A stretch of DNA of 64,000 nt from assembly GCA_900473745.1 (NCBI GenBank), contig UCMW01000004.1, positions 186,001-250,000 of the forward strand, given 5' to 3'. Source of the DNA: Hyphomicrobiales bacterium (lineage in GTDB: Bacteria > Pseudomonadota > Alphaproteobacteria > Rhizobiales > Rhizobiaceae). Under the pieces are notes generated by a model, which worked only from the letters and a program-made list of their open reading frames with translations, was not told where the DNA came from and searched no databases. Each line of letters begins with the position of its first letter. Position 1 is the first letter of the stretch. The translations under genes and the position numbers were made by a program. Shown here in pieces: positions 8,736 through 16,888 of the stretch.

Positions 8736-9821
8736 ATGAAACTCTCATTTCGTGCCTTAACACAGTCCCTCATCATCATCACCGGTACCTGCCTCGCCTT
8801 GGCCGGAAGCGCTTTCGCGGCGCCCAAGACGTCCTTCAAGGTCGGCTACACTATCTATGTCGGCTTCATGCCGATGGGCTTTCTCAAGGATAGCGGCATC
8901 CTGAAGAAGTGGGCCGACAAATACGGCATCGAGATTGAGATGATGGCGGTCAACGACTATGTCGGCTCGATCAACCAGTTCATCGCGGGCGACCTCGACG
9001 CTGTCGGCGTGGCGGGCATGGATGCACTCACCATGCCGGCGGCCGGCGGGGTCGATACGTCGATCTTCCTGATCACCGACTATTCGAACGGCAATGACGT
9101 GCTGATGTCGAAATCCGCGTCATCGATCGCCGAGTTGAAGGACAAGGAAGTCTATCTCGTCGAATACAGCGTCTCGCACTACCTGCTCAATCGCGCCCTC
9201 GTGCTGAACGGCATGAGCGGCGTTGGCGAGGTCAAAACCGTCAACATTTCCGATGCAGACATTGCGGCCGCCTATCTCGCCAATCCTGACATTCAGAACG
9301 CGGCCGCCTGGAAGCCGATGACCGCGGACATGATATCAGGCTCACCCGACACCAAGGTCCTGTTCGATAGCGCCCAGATCCCGGGCGAAATCATGGACGT
9401 CTTTATCGGCAATACCGAAGTGCTCAAGGAAAATCCGGCCTTTGGCAAGGCGCTGACAGGCGCTTGGTATGAAGCCCTGGCCGCCATCAAGGCTGGTGGA
9501 GACACGGCCAAGCCGGTGAACGAGTATATGGCCAGTGCGCTCGGAACGGATCAGGCCGGTCTCACGACCCAGATCGACACGACCTTCTTCTTCTATACGC
9601 CGGCGGAGGCGGTGACGTTCCTGACCGACGCCAAGACCGGCACGATCATGGATGACATCCGCAAGTTTTCCTTCGACCGAGGCCTGTTCGGCCAGGGCGC
9701 CACGAGTGTCGACGCCATCGGCATCGAGCTTGCCGACGGAACCGTGCTCGGCGATCCGGCGAATGTGAAGCTTCGGGTCGATGCGTCCTACGCCAAGCTG
9801 GGCGCAGAAGGCGGTCTCTGA
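8736..9821 (+). CDS. NitT/TauT-type ABC transporter substrate-binding protein
   Basis: A 361-residue periplasmic binding protein. A signal peptide with a hydrophobic core and an SAFA-A cleavage region ends near residue 28. The mature part has the NMT1/SsuA-like layout: an early VGYTIYVGFMPMGFLKDSG strand-helix, then VNDYVGSINQFIAGDLDAVGV. The ATG at 8736 has GGGAG eight bases upstream; an in-frame GTG at 8712 is less likely. With the permease and ATPase downstream it forms one importer. The monooxygenase and flavin reductase in the same operon suggest an organosulfur or organonitrogen substrate, but the substrate cannot be read from the sequence. Confidence 0.85.
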   Translation: MKLSFRALTQSLIIITGTCLALAGSAFAAPKTSFKVGYTIYVGFMPMGFLKDSGILKKWADKYGIEIEMMAVNDYVGSINQFIAGDLDAVGVAGMDALTMPAAGGVDTSIFLITDYSNGNDVLMSKSASSIAELKDKEVYLVEYSVSHYLLNRALVLNGMSGVGEVKTVNISDADIAAAYLANPDIQNAAAWKPMTADMISGSPDTKVLFDSAQIPGEIMDVFIGNTEVLKENPAFGKALTGAWYEALAAIKAGGDTAKPVNEYMASALGTDQAGLTTQIDTTFFFYTPAEAVTFLTDAKTGTIMDDIRKFSFDRGLFGQGATSVDAIGIELADGTVLGDPANVKLRVDASYAKLGAEGGL

Positions 9822-9856
9822 GGTAGGGCGAGCGGCAAAGGGAAGGGCGGCACGTT

Positions 9857-10675
9857 ATGAAACGCATCATCAACTACCCTCCTTCCCGAGGCCAGTCCCT
9901 GTTTCTCGGACTGCTTCCTTTCCTGCTGATCCTTCTGGCCTATGTGCTTGCCTCCGATGCGCGCCTGTCCGTCAACCCGACGGACAAGCTGATGCCGGCG
10001 CTCTCCTCTTTCGTCACGGCCATGCAGCGCCTCATGTTCGAGCCGGATCGCGCCAGCGGATCGCTGCTGTTCTGGTATGACACCTATCTCAGTCTCTGGC
10101 GCCTCGTCGTCGGGCTCGGCATTTCCGCGGTGATGGGCCTTGTGCTCGGAGCCCCGATCGGCTTCATCCCGCAATTGCGGGCCGCCTTCGATCCTGTGCT
10201 GGCCGCCATCTCGCTCGTGCCACCGCTGGCCGTCCTGCCGATCCTGTTCATCCTGTTCGGGCTCGGCGAAGTCTCCAAGATCGTGCTCATCGTCTTCGGT
10301 GTCGCGCCCTTCCTGATGCGCGACGTGGTGTTGCGCGTCGATGCAATCCCGCGCGAGCAGATCATCAAGGCCCAGACGCTGGGTGGCTCCACCTGGCACA
10401 TGCTGATCCACATTGTCCTGCCGCAGGTCATGCCGGGATTGATCAATGCCGTCAGGCTGTCGCTCGGCGCGACCTGGCTCTTCGTCATCGCAGCTGAGGC
10501 GATCACCGCCGAAGGTGGCCTCGGGTACCGCATCTTCCTCGTCCGCCGCTATCTCGCGATGGACATCATCCTGCCCTACGTCATCTGGATCACGCTGCTC
10601 GCCTTTCTCGTCGATCTCGCGCTCCGTAAACTGTCCGCCTGGCTCTTCCCCTGGTCGGTCTTGAAGGAGGGCTGA
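9857..10675 (+). CDS. NitT/TauT-type ABC transporter permease
   Basis: A 272-residue inner-membrane protein with about six helices and the BPD_transp_1 fold. The ATPase-contacting EAA-like loop is seen around residues 170-190 (EQIIKAQTLGGSTWHMLIHIVLPQVMPG in part). It resembles the SsuC/TauC/NrtB group in length and layout. The gap to the binding protein is 35 bases and to the ATPase start one base, so the three genes are cotranscribed. It forms the membrane channel for the solute captured by the upstream binding protein. Confidence 0.9.
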   Translation: MKRIINYPPSRGQSLFLGLLPFLLILLAYVLASDARLSVNPTDKLMPALSSFVTAMQRLMFEPDRASGSLLFWYDTYLSLWRLVVGLGISAVMGLVLGAPIGFIPQLRAAFDPVLAAISLVPPLAVLPILFILFGLGEVSKIVLIVFGVAPFLMRDVVLRVDAIPREQIIKAQTLGGSTWHMLIHIVLPQVMPGLINAVRLSLGATWLFVIAAEAITAEGGLGYRIFLVRRYLAMDIILPYVIWITLLAFLVDLALRKLSAWLFPWSVLKEG

Positions 10676-10676
10676 G

Positions 10677-11465
10677 ATGGTCGAGATTGTCTTCGACAAG
10701 GTCTGGAAGGAATATGGCGATGCCATCATCCTGGAAAATGTCTGCCTCACCCTGAAGGACCACGAATTCCTCTCGATCGTCGGTCCGAGCGGCGTGGGCA
10801 AGACGACACTGCTGCGCTTGCTGCTCAGCCAGGAAGTCCCGACACGCGGAGAGATCCGCATCGACGGCCAGCCGATCGCCGGCGAACCGACGGACGATCG
10901 GGGCGTGGTCTTCCAGCGCTATTCCGTTTTTCCGCACAAGACGGTGCTCGGTAATCTGATGCTCGGGATGCAATGGCGGGGATCTCCCTTTCTCGGCAGG
11001 CTCTTCGGCTCGCGCCGCAGCGCGCTGCTCGAGCGCGCCCACTTCCTCCTCGAGCGGGTCGGCTTGAAGGACGCCATCGACAAATATCCGCAGCAGCTGT
11101 CCGGCGGCATGCAGCAGCGTCTCGCCATCGCCCAGGCGCTGACCATGCAGCCGAAGGTGCTGTTGCTCGACGAACCTTTCGGTGCCCTCGACCCAGTGAC
11201 CCGCAAGAGCATGCATGTGCTGATCCGCGAATTGTGGATCGAGCGCCAGATGACCATCGTCATGGTGACCCACGACATGGGCGAGGCTTTCGAACTCGGC
11301 ACGCGCGTCATCGCGATTGACAAGCACCGCAAGGATCCACAGGCGCCCGAGCGCTATGGCTCCGGCATCATTTCCGATTTCGAGGCAAAGCCGCGCATCG
11401 TGCGCGATTCCGCCCGCTTCGAGCTCGGCCGTTCCAAGATCATCCCGCTCCAGACTGCCCGTTGA
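10677..11465 (+). CDS. NitT/TauT-type ABC transporter ATP-binding protein
   Basis: A 262-residue ABC ATPase. Walker A is GPSGVGKTT (about 39-47), the Q-loop is VVFQRYSVFPHKTV, the signature is LSGGMQQRLAIAQA, and Walker B is LLLDEPFGALD with a following H-loop in MVTHDMGEA. It belongs to the SsuB/TauB/NrtD group. It starts one base after the permease stop and lies 15 bases before the monooxygenase gene. It energises import; specificity comes from the binding protein. Confidence 0.93.
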   Translation: MVEIVFDKVWKEYGDAIILENVCLTLKDHEFLSIVGPSGVGKTTLLRLLLSQEVPTRGEIRIDGQPIAGEPTDDRGVVFQRYSVFPHKTVLGNLMLGMQWRGSPFLGRLFGSRRSALLERAHFLLERVGLKDAIDKYPQQLSGGMQQRLAIAQALTMQPKVLLLDEPFGALDPVTRKSMHVLIRELWIERQMTIVMVTHDMGEAFELGTRVIAIDKHRKDPQAPERYGSGIISDFEAKPRIVRDSARFELGRSKIIPLQTAR

Positions 11466-11480
11466 TAAAGGAGGCCTCCG

Positions 11481-12791
11481 ATGCCCAAGAAGATGCACCT
11501 CGCCTGGTTCATGAACTTCACCCCCGATGAGTGGCGTGAGCCCTTCGGCCAAGGCGGCAATCCCTGGGACGGGCGCTTCTACATGGAGATGGCCCAGACA
11601 CTGGAGCGCGCCTGCTTCGACTACATCATGATCGAGGACAAGCTGATGGTGCCGCAGACCTATGGCGGCTCGCGCGATTTTGCGCTGAAGAATGCCATGA
11701 TGGTGCCGAAACACGATCCGGCACCGCTCGCCACCGCCATGGGCATGGCAACCTCGCGGCTTGGCGTCGTCGCGACCATGTCGACCATGGCCTATCCGCC
11801 CTTCCTGCTCGCGCGCCTCTGCTCGACCATCGACAGCCTGACGCGCGGCCGTTTCGGCTGGAACATCGTGACCAGCGCCGAGGATCTGGCGGCCAAGAAC
11901 TTCAACATGGACAAGCTGCCGCTGCGCGAGACGCGCTACGAGATGGCGGAAGAGTACATGGAGGTCGTCAACAAGCTCTTCGACAGCTGGGACAAGGATG
12001 CCGTCGTGCTCGACCGCGAGAAGGGGATCTATGTCGATCCCACCAAGGTGCGCACCATCGACCACGTCGGCAAGCACTATCAGGTGCGCGGCCCGCTCAA
12101 CACGGTGCCGTCGCCGCAGCACCGGCCGATCTATGTCCAGGCGGGTGCCTCGCCGCGCGGTCGCGACTTTGCCGCCCGCTTTGCCGATTCGATCATCTCT
12201 GTCGCATCAGGCGTCGCCGAGATGAAGGCTTTCCGCGACGATATCCGCGCGCGCGCGGTAAAGGCCGGGCGGAACCCGGATGAGATAAAGGTGCTCTTCT
12301 GCATCACGCCGACATTAGGCGAAACGGAGTTCGAGGCACAGGAAAAATACAAGCGGCAGATGTCGTCCGAATACTTCATCACCGACACCCTGGCGTCCAT
12401 TTCGGCCATCACCGAGATCGACTTCTCGCAATTCGACCTCGACAAGCCGCTGCCCGAAAAGCTCGTGACCAACGGTGAATCCGGCTCGCTCGACAAGTTC
12501 CAGCAATGGGGCAGCGGCAAGACGCTGCGCGAACTGGTCGTCTCCGGCGGCGGGGGCCTCGTCTCCTCCGTCGAGCTGATCGGCACCCCGGACCAGGTGG
12601 CCGAACGCATGGGTGAGGTCATGGAGGAAGTCGGCGGCGACGGCTTCCTGGTGACGACGCCGGTCTTGCGCGTCAGCCGCCGCTATCTGGCGGAAGTGGC
12701 CGATGGCCTCGTTCCGGCGCTCCAGAAGCGTGGGCTCGCTCGCACCCAGTACAAACACGAACTCCTGCGCGACAACCTGCGGGACTTCTGA
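11481..12791 (+). CDS. FMN-dependent monooxygenase of the NtaA/SnaA/DszA group
   Basis: A 436-residue bacterial-luciferase-like TIM-barrel flavoprotein. The length, the early [16 protein letters not shown] region and the conserved segments [16 protein letters not shown] (here [15 protein letters not shown]) and [21 protein letters not shown] match the NTA monooxygenase/dibenzothiophene-sulfone monooxygenase group. Such enzymes use FMNH2 delivered by a separate reductase to attack C-N or C-S bonds; that reductase follows at 12865. A very strong AAAGGAGG ribosome site lies seven bases before the ATG. The exact substrate is unknown; being in a NitT/TauT operon favours a sulfonated or amino-linked compound. 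Confidence 0.87.
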   Translation: MPKKMHLAWFMNFTPDEWREPFGQGGNPWDGRFYMEMAQTLERACFDYIMIEDKLMVPQTYGGSRDFALKNAMMVPKHDPAPLATAMGMATSRLGVVATMSTMAYPPFLLARLCSTIDSLTRGRFGWNIVTSAEDLAAKNFNMDKLPLRETRYEMAEEYMEVVNKLFDSWDKDAVVLDREKGIYVDPTKVRTIDHVGKHYQVRGPLNTVPSPQHRPIYVQAGASPRGRDFAARFADSIISVASGVAEMKAFRDDIRARAVKAGRNPDEIKVLFCITPTLGETEFEAQEKYKRQMSSEYFITDTLASISAITEIDFSQFDLDKPLPEKLVTNGESGSLDKFQQWGSGKTLRELVVSGGGGLVSSVELIGTPDQVAERMGEVMEEVGGDGFLVTTPVLRVSRRYLAEVADGLVPALQKRGLARTQYKHELLRDNLRDF

Positions 12792-12799
12792 GTTCTCCG

Positions 12800-12824
12800 A
12801 GGTCGGGCCTCCAACGCCCGACCT
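12800..12824 (+). terminator. Intercistronic hairpin before the flavin reductase gene
   Basis: A perfect 9-bp stem (12800-12808 with 12816-12824) with a 7-base loop lies between the monooxygenase and its reductase. There is only a short T-poor tail, so partial termination or mRNA processing that sets the ratio of the two products is more likely than full termination. Confidence 0.45.
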
Positions 12825-12864
12825 TGTTCCCCATCCTTCGATCCGAGTGACAAGGAGAAAGACA

Positions 12865-13392
12865 ATGTCAGCGATTTCGGCAGAGCCGCATCCGGCAGTA
12901 TCCGCCTTTTCCCCGGTAGCCCGAGAAACCTATCGCGACGGCATGGCGTCGCTGGCGGCCGCCGTCAACCTGATCACCACGGATGGGGCGGGCGGGCTTG
13001 CCGGCTTCACCGCGACCGCCGTGACCAGCGTCACCGACGATCCGCCGACGCTGCTCGTTTGCCTCAACCGCGCAAGTTCGGCGGCGCCTGCCGTCCTCGC
13101 CAACAAGGTTCTCTGCGTCAACGCACTGGCACCCGGCCACGAAACAGTGTCGTCCCTGTTCGGCGGAAAGACGCCCATGGCAGAGCGTTTCGCTTCGGCG
13201 GATTGGACGAACGGCAAGACGGGCGCCCCCGTGCTCCATGATGCACTGGTTTCCTTCGACTGCATCATTACCGAAATGGTGGAAGTCGGGACCCACTTCA
13301 TCCTGATGTGTCAGGTCGTCGACGTGCTTGCCAATGATCGCGAGGCCGCGCTCGTCTACTTCCGCCGCGCCTATCAGGCCGTCAGCGCCTGA
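12865..13392 (+). CDS. Flavin reductase (HpaC/RutF family)
   Basis: A 175-residue split-barrel flavin reductase. It has the family pattern [23 protein letters not shown] start (here [17 protein letters not shown]), [23 protein letters not shown], and a C-terminal [11 protein letters not shown] strand. It reduces FMN with NAD(P)H and passes FMNH2 to the monooxygenase encoded just upstream. The ATG at 12865 is chosen because AAGGAG lies six bases before it; an in-frame upstream extension overlaps the monooxygenase and a hairpin and is not credible. Confidence 0.9.
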   Translation: MSAISAEPHPAVSAFSPVARETYRDGMASLAAAVNLITTDGAGGLAGFTATAVTSVTDDPPTLLVCLNRASSAAPAVLANKVLCVNALAPGHETVSSLFGGKTPMAERFASADWTNGKTGAPVLHDALVSFDCIITEMVEVGTHFILMCQVVDVLANDREAALVYFRRAYQAVSA

Positions 13393-13445
13393 TCATGTGA
13401 CGGCATCCTGGCCGATGGTGCTGACGCCCTTCCTGGCGGCTAGGT

Positions 13446-14801
13446 TCAAGCGCCCGTCTTTTGTGGGAACGAGAGTTCACACCGGAATCCTGTCTGTGCA
13501 TCCGGCAGATCGACGGTTCTCAAGATCATCTTGCCGTTCATCTGCTCCATCAGCTTGTCGACGATGGCAAGGCCGAGGCCGGAGCCGGGCTTGCTCGTCT
13601 GGCCGCGCTTGAAACGCGCGCGGTAGACATTGACGTCTGGATCGAGTGGGCCGGCTACGGCGTTGGTCACGGTGATCAGCCCCTCCGCGGTGATGGACAC
13701 GGCGATCGGCTGATCCGCCGTGCCATAGCGATGGGCGTTTTCCAAAAGGTTGTTGAAGGCGATGGCAAAGGCGTCCGGATCGACCGCGCGGCGCAGGGCC
13801 GACAAGCCCGGCGTAGGCTTGACCTCGATGATCACCGCCTGATGAGAGCGCCGGAAGCCTTCGACGAGCAGCGTCACGAGCCCGACGAGATCAACGGAAG
13901 TCGTCGATACCCCGATGCCGGCCTCGGCGCGGGAAAGCTGCAGCAGTTTTTCCAGCATCAAGGTCAGCCGCCGCAGCGCCTCCAGCACGCGATCTGCCCG
14001 CGAGCGATCCTGGCTCTCGGTCAACTGGCCGGCGAGCAGTTCCATCTGGGCGAGCGCCCCGGCAAGCGGCGTCCTCAGTTCATGGGCGCTGTTGGCCGCG
14101 AGGTCCCGCTCGGCCTGCAAGGCGTGTTTCAAACGTCCGAGAAGCGTATTGACCGAACCCGGGATCGAGGCGATCTCCGTCGGCAGGCCCGCAAGTCCGA
14201 TGGGTTCAAGGTTGGTCCCGTCGCGCGTGATGATCGCATCGCGCAGCGCATTGACCGGCCGGGTCGCCCGCACGACGACCCAACGGGTGGCAAACATGCC
14301 GAGCGGGAGCAGCAGCAGGATCGGAAGCAGGAGCGTCAACGCGCTTTCGAGTGTCGCCTCCCGACGATGGGCGAGCGAATCCGCGACCTGGACGTACAGC
14401 GTGTCACTGACCGTCGCGATCGTGAAGATCCGCTGGTCTTCGCCAGTCCAGAACCCGGATTGCAGGGGCGCTGGATATGGCTCCGAACCGACATTGTGCG
14501 AATGCAGCAGGACCCGTCCCGATGCATCGCGAACCTGATAGGTTAGATACTCGTCCGCGGTCCCGGGCGTCAGCGCCGAGACCTGGTTCGGAACGCTTGC
14601 CGCTTCGCGGCGGAAATAGTCGTCGACCACGAGCGGAGCCAGCCGCTCGGTGGTCTCCTGCAGGCCGCTGTCGAAGACTTCGTCGAACTCGGAGCGCATC
14701 ACATGGATGGCGAGCCCGACGCCGATGGTCCAGAAGACGGCGAGCAGGATCGAAATGGACAGGACGAGGCGTCCGGCGAGGCTGCGCGGCTTAACTGGCA
14801 T
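13446..14801 (-). CDS. Two-component sensor histidine kinase
   Basis: A 451-residue membrane sensor. Two membrane helices (about 10-33 and 153-172) flank a periplasmic domain of about 120 residues. A HAMP-like linker follows, then the dimerisation box AANSAHELRTPL with the phospho-acceptor His near residue 240, the N box NNLLENAHRYG and the G box GSGLGLAIV. Its start overlaps the response regulator stop, so the pair is translated together from the upstream regulator gene. Given the eptA-dgkA, PepSY and b561 genes nearby it may sense envelope or cation stress in the manner of PmrB, but this is inference. Confidence 0.9.
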   Translation of the reverse strand: MPVKPRSLAGRLVLSISILLAVFWTIGVGLAIHVMRSEFDEVFDSGLQETTERLAPLVVDDYFRREAASVPNQVSALTPGTADEYLTYQVRDASGRVLLHSHNVGSEPYPAPLQSGFWTGEDQRIFTIATVSDTLYVQVADSLAHRREATLESALTLLLPILLLLPLGMFATRWVVVRATRPVNALRDAIITRDGTNLEPIGLAGLPTEIASIPGSVNTLLGRLKHALQAERDLAANSAHELRTPLAGALAQMELLAGQLTESQDRSRADRVLEALRRLTLMLEKLLQLSRAEAGIGVSTTSVDLVGLVTLLVEGFRRSHQAVIIEVKPTPGLSALRRAVDPDAFAIAFNNLLENAHRYGTADQPIAVSITAEGLITVTNAVAGPLDPDVNVYRARFKRGQTSKPGSGLGLAIVDKLMEQMNGKMILRTVDLPDAQTGFRCELSFPQKTGA

Positions 14802-15459
14802 CGGAGGAAATCCTGTAACCGATACCGCGCACGGTCTCGATGGCCTGCTTGCCGAGCTTGCGCCTCAGACGGCTGACATAGACCTCGACGGTATTGCTCT
14901 CGACCTCCGCACCGAACTCGTAAAGCGCCTCTTCGATCTGCGCCTTGGAGACGATCGCGCGCTTGCGGGCAATGAGGCGATCGAGCACGGCCCATTCACG
15001 CGAGGACAGCTGGATATCCTCTCCATCAGCACCGGCGATCCGCCTCTCGGACGGGTAGACCGCGATGCCGTCGATTGTCAGCGCGGGAAGCTTGTGCGTT
15101 CCGTAACGTCGCGACACGGCATGGATGCGGGCCTGCAACTCGCCGAGATCGACGGGTTTCACGAGATAGTCGTCGGCGCCTGCGTTCAGCCCTGCGATCC
15201 GGTCCGAAACCTGATCATGCGCCGTCATGATGATCACGGGCACCTCGTCGCGGCGAGCGCGGAGACCCTTCAGGATGTCGAGCCCGCTGCCGTCGGGCAG
15301 GCGAAGATCGAGGAGGATCAGGTCATACTCGGCAGCGCCAAGGCTCGCCTCGGCCTCGTCGCGCGACAGCGCCCAATCCACGGCATGGCCCTGACGATGC
15401 ACATGCGTTTTCACCGCATCGCCGAGCATTTCATCGTCTTCGACCAGCAAGACCCGCAT
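14791..15459 (-). CDS. OmpR/PhoB-family response regulator
   Basis: A 222-residue regulator. The receiver has the acidic pair near residues 8-9, phospho-acceptor Asp51 in LLDLRLPDGSG, and the Lys of VKPVDL. The C-terminal winged helix (about 125-220) contains SREWAVLDRLIARK and SNTVEVYVSRLRRKLG. ATG 15459 gives a normal N-terminus (MRVLLVEDD) and is preferred over an upstream in-frame TTG. It is cotranscribed with the kinase, overlapping it by 11 bases, and is divergent from the PepSY gene. Its targets are probably close by; see the shared CTTAATCC motif. Confidence 0.92.
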   Translation of the reverse strand: MRVLLVEDDEMLGDAVKTHVHRQGHAVDWALSRDEAEASLGAAEYDLILLDLRLPDGSGLDILKGLRARRDEVPVIIMTAHDQVSDRIAGLNAGADDYLVKPVDLGELQARIHAVSRRYGTHKLPALTIDGIAVYPSERRIAGADGEDIQLSSREWAVLDRLIARKRAIVSKAQIEEALYEFGAEVESNTVEVYVSRLRRKLGKQAIETVRGIGYRISSDAS

Positions 15460-15615
15460 ACATTCACCCCTGTCCAAGAGACCTTAATCCCTTGTCGCTG
15501 CTGAAACTGACAGGCGGCTGAACCGCCCGCAAGGACTTCGACAGGCCTTCAGGTGAATGTCAGCTTGCCGCTCGATGATCCATGCGTGTCCAAAACTAGG
15601 AAAGGAACACATTCC
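15460..15615. promoter_or_regulatory. Divergent promoter region, response regulator / PepSY gene
   Basis: This 156-bp space holds the octamer CTTAATCC at 15483-15490, also found just upstream of eptA (18543-18550, opposite strand) and of the kdp genes (18743-18750). A small hairpin with GGCGG/CCGCC arms lies at 15513-15527. The octamer is a candidate response-regulator box; this is pattern evidence only. Confidence 0.35.
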
Positions 15616-15882
15616 ATGCGCAAGATCATCATCGCACTCGGCCTCGTAGCAGCTTTTGGCGGCACCGCCCTCGCTTCGGAAAAATGCAGCGTCGCCATGG
15701 CCGACTGGCAGCCCCGCGAAGCGCTTCAGACCAAGCTCGAAGGCGAGGGCTGGAAGGTTCGTTCGATCAAGACCGAAGACGGTTGTTATGAAGCCTATGC
15801 CATCAATGCCGAGGGCCAGAAGGTCGAAGCCTACTTCAACCCGCAGACCTTCCAGTCGGTCGACATGAAGATCGAGGACTGA
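15616..15882 (+). CDS. Exported PepSY-domain protein
   Basis: An 88-residue protein with an N-terminal signal peptide (MRKIIIALGLVAAFGGTALA, cleaved near residue 20) and one PepSY domain: the WQPREALQTKLEGEGWKV helix and strand followed by CYEAYAINAEGQKVEAYFNP. Such small periplasmic proteins often sit beside two-component systems and cytochrome b561 genes. The ATG at 15616 has AAGGA nine or so bases before it. It lies three bases upstream of the b561 gene, so the two form an operon. The molecular role of lone PepSY proteins is not settled. Confidence 0.87.
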   Translation: MRKIIIALGLVAAFGGTALASEKCSVAMADWQPREALQTKLEGEGWKVRSIKTEDGCYEAYAINAEGQKVEAYFNPQTFQSVDMKIED

Positions 15883-15885
15883 TCC

Positions 15886-16425
15886 ATGACGTCGACAGTC
15901 AAGGTCTGGGATCGTCCGGTCCGGCTCTTTCACTGGAGCCTCGCGGGCACAGTCGCCTTGTGCTGGTTGACGGCGGACGAGTTGCAGAGCCTGCATGAGG
16001 TGGCAGGCTATGCGGCCGCAGGCCTGATTGGCCTGCGGCTCGTGCTCGGTATCGCCGGGACGCGTTATGCTCGATTCAGCCAGTTCATCCGTTCGCCGAA
16101 GCGGACGCTGGCTTATGCCGGCGACGTCGTCCGCCACAAGGAGCCCCGCTATGTCGGGCACAACCCGCTCGGCGCCGCCATGGTGGTCGTGTTGATGGTG
16201 ATGGTCGGCGGGATCGCTCTCACCGGCTGGATGCAGACGACGGATGCGTATTGGGGCGTCGAATGGGTGGAGGAGGTTCACGAAGCCCTTGCCGAGTTAC
16301 TCCTGGTGGCCATCGCCCTGCATGTTGCCGGTGTTATCCATGCCAGCCTCCGCCATCGTGAAAACCTGGCACTTGCCATGCTGACCGGTCGCAAGCGCGC
16401 CCCGGAGGGCGGTGACGTCCTCTGA
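15886..16425 (+). CDS. Cytochrome b561 family membrane protein
   Basis: A 179-residue protein with four membrane helices and the hydrogenase-type b561 start VWDRPVRLFHWSL. Candidate haem-ligand histidines are His16 (LFHWSL), the one in LHEVAGYA, the one in VHEALAELL and the one in ALHVAGVIHASL. It would carry two haem b groups and move electrons across the inner membrane. It follows the PepSY gene by three bases, a pairing seen in many proteobacteria. The electron donor and acceptor are unknown. A strong hairpin terminator follows. Confidence 0.9.
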   Translation: MTSTVKVWDRPVRLFHWSLAGTVALCWLTADELQSLHEVAGYAAAGLIGLRLVLGIAGTRYARFSQFIRSPKRTLAYAGDVVRHKEPRYVGHNPLGAAMVVVLMVMVGGIALTGWMQTTDAYWGVEWVEEVHEALAELLLVAIALHVAGVIHASLRHRENLALAMLTGRKRAPEGGDVL

Positions 16426-16446
16426 AGCAGAATATCCGAACGAAAC

Positions 16447-16476
16447 AAGGGACGCTGCAGACCGCAGCGTCCCTTT
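16447..16476 (+). terminator. Intrinsic terminator after cytochrome b561
   Basis: A perfect 12-bp stem (16447-16458 with 16464-16475), a 5-base loop and a short T-rich tail (CTTTCTGTTG) lie between the PepSY-b561 operon and the convergent dgkA gene. The A-rich left side means it could also act for leftward transcripts. Confidence 0.85.
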
Positions 16477-16504
16477 CTGTTGTGCCTACCTGGATCGAAT
16501 GCCG

Positions 16505-16888
16505 TCAGGCGCGAAGGTGAAGCGCGAGGGCATAGAGCAGCAGGATGGAATTGGCGGAAATCAGGCAGAAGACGGCAAGTGACCCGAGATCCTTTGCGTG
16601 CTTTCCCGTGTCAGATATCTCGGGGGAGATGCGATCGATGATTTCCTCGATCGCCGTGTTCACCGCTTCCATCGCGATCAGAAGCAGGAACAGGACGGCC
16701 GCAGACAGCCGGACAGCAACCGTGACCTCCATCACGGAGTAAGCCACCAGCAGGCCGAGCCCAGCAACGACCTCCTGGCGGAACGCCGCCTCCCTCGCAA
16801 GTCGGGTTACACCTCCGACCGAGTATCCGGCCGCCGCCCAGAGATGGGAAAGCCCGGCACGCTTTGCCGGCGCGAGATTATGCGTCAT
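16505..16888 (-). CDS. dgkA: Diacylglycerol kinase
   Basis: A 127-residue small integral-membrane kinase with three helices. The family signature EAVNTAIEEIIDRIS lies around residues 76-90 and contains the catalytic and metal-binding glutamates. The following SDTGKHAKDLGSLAVF segment is also conserved. It phosphorylates diacylglycerol to phosphatidic acid. Its ATG overlaps the eptA stop (ATGA at 16888-16885), so it is made together with EptA, whose reaction on phosphatidylethanolamine releases exactly this diacylglycerol. The operon therefore recycles its own by-product. Confidence 0.93.
   Translation of the reverse strand: MTHNLAPAKRAGLSHLWAAAGYSVGGVTRLAREAAFRQEVVAGLGLLVAYSVMEVTVAVRLSAAVLFLLLIAMEAVNTAIEEIIDRISPEISDTGKHAKDLGSLAVFCLISANSILLLYALALHLRA

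Noticed and set aside
10590..12122. Long leftward open frame (510 codons) opposite the ABC ATPase and monooxygenase
   Set aside because: It crosses two well-supported genes on the other strand and has an artefactual composition.
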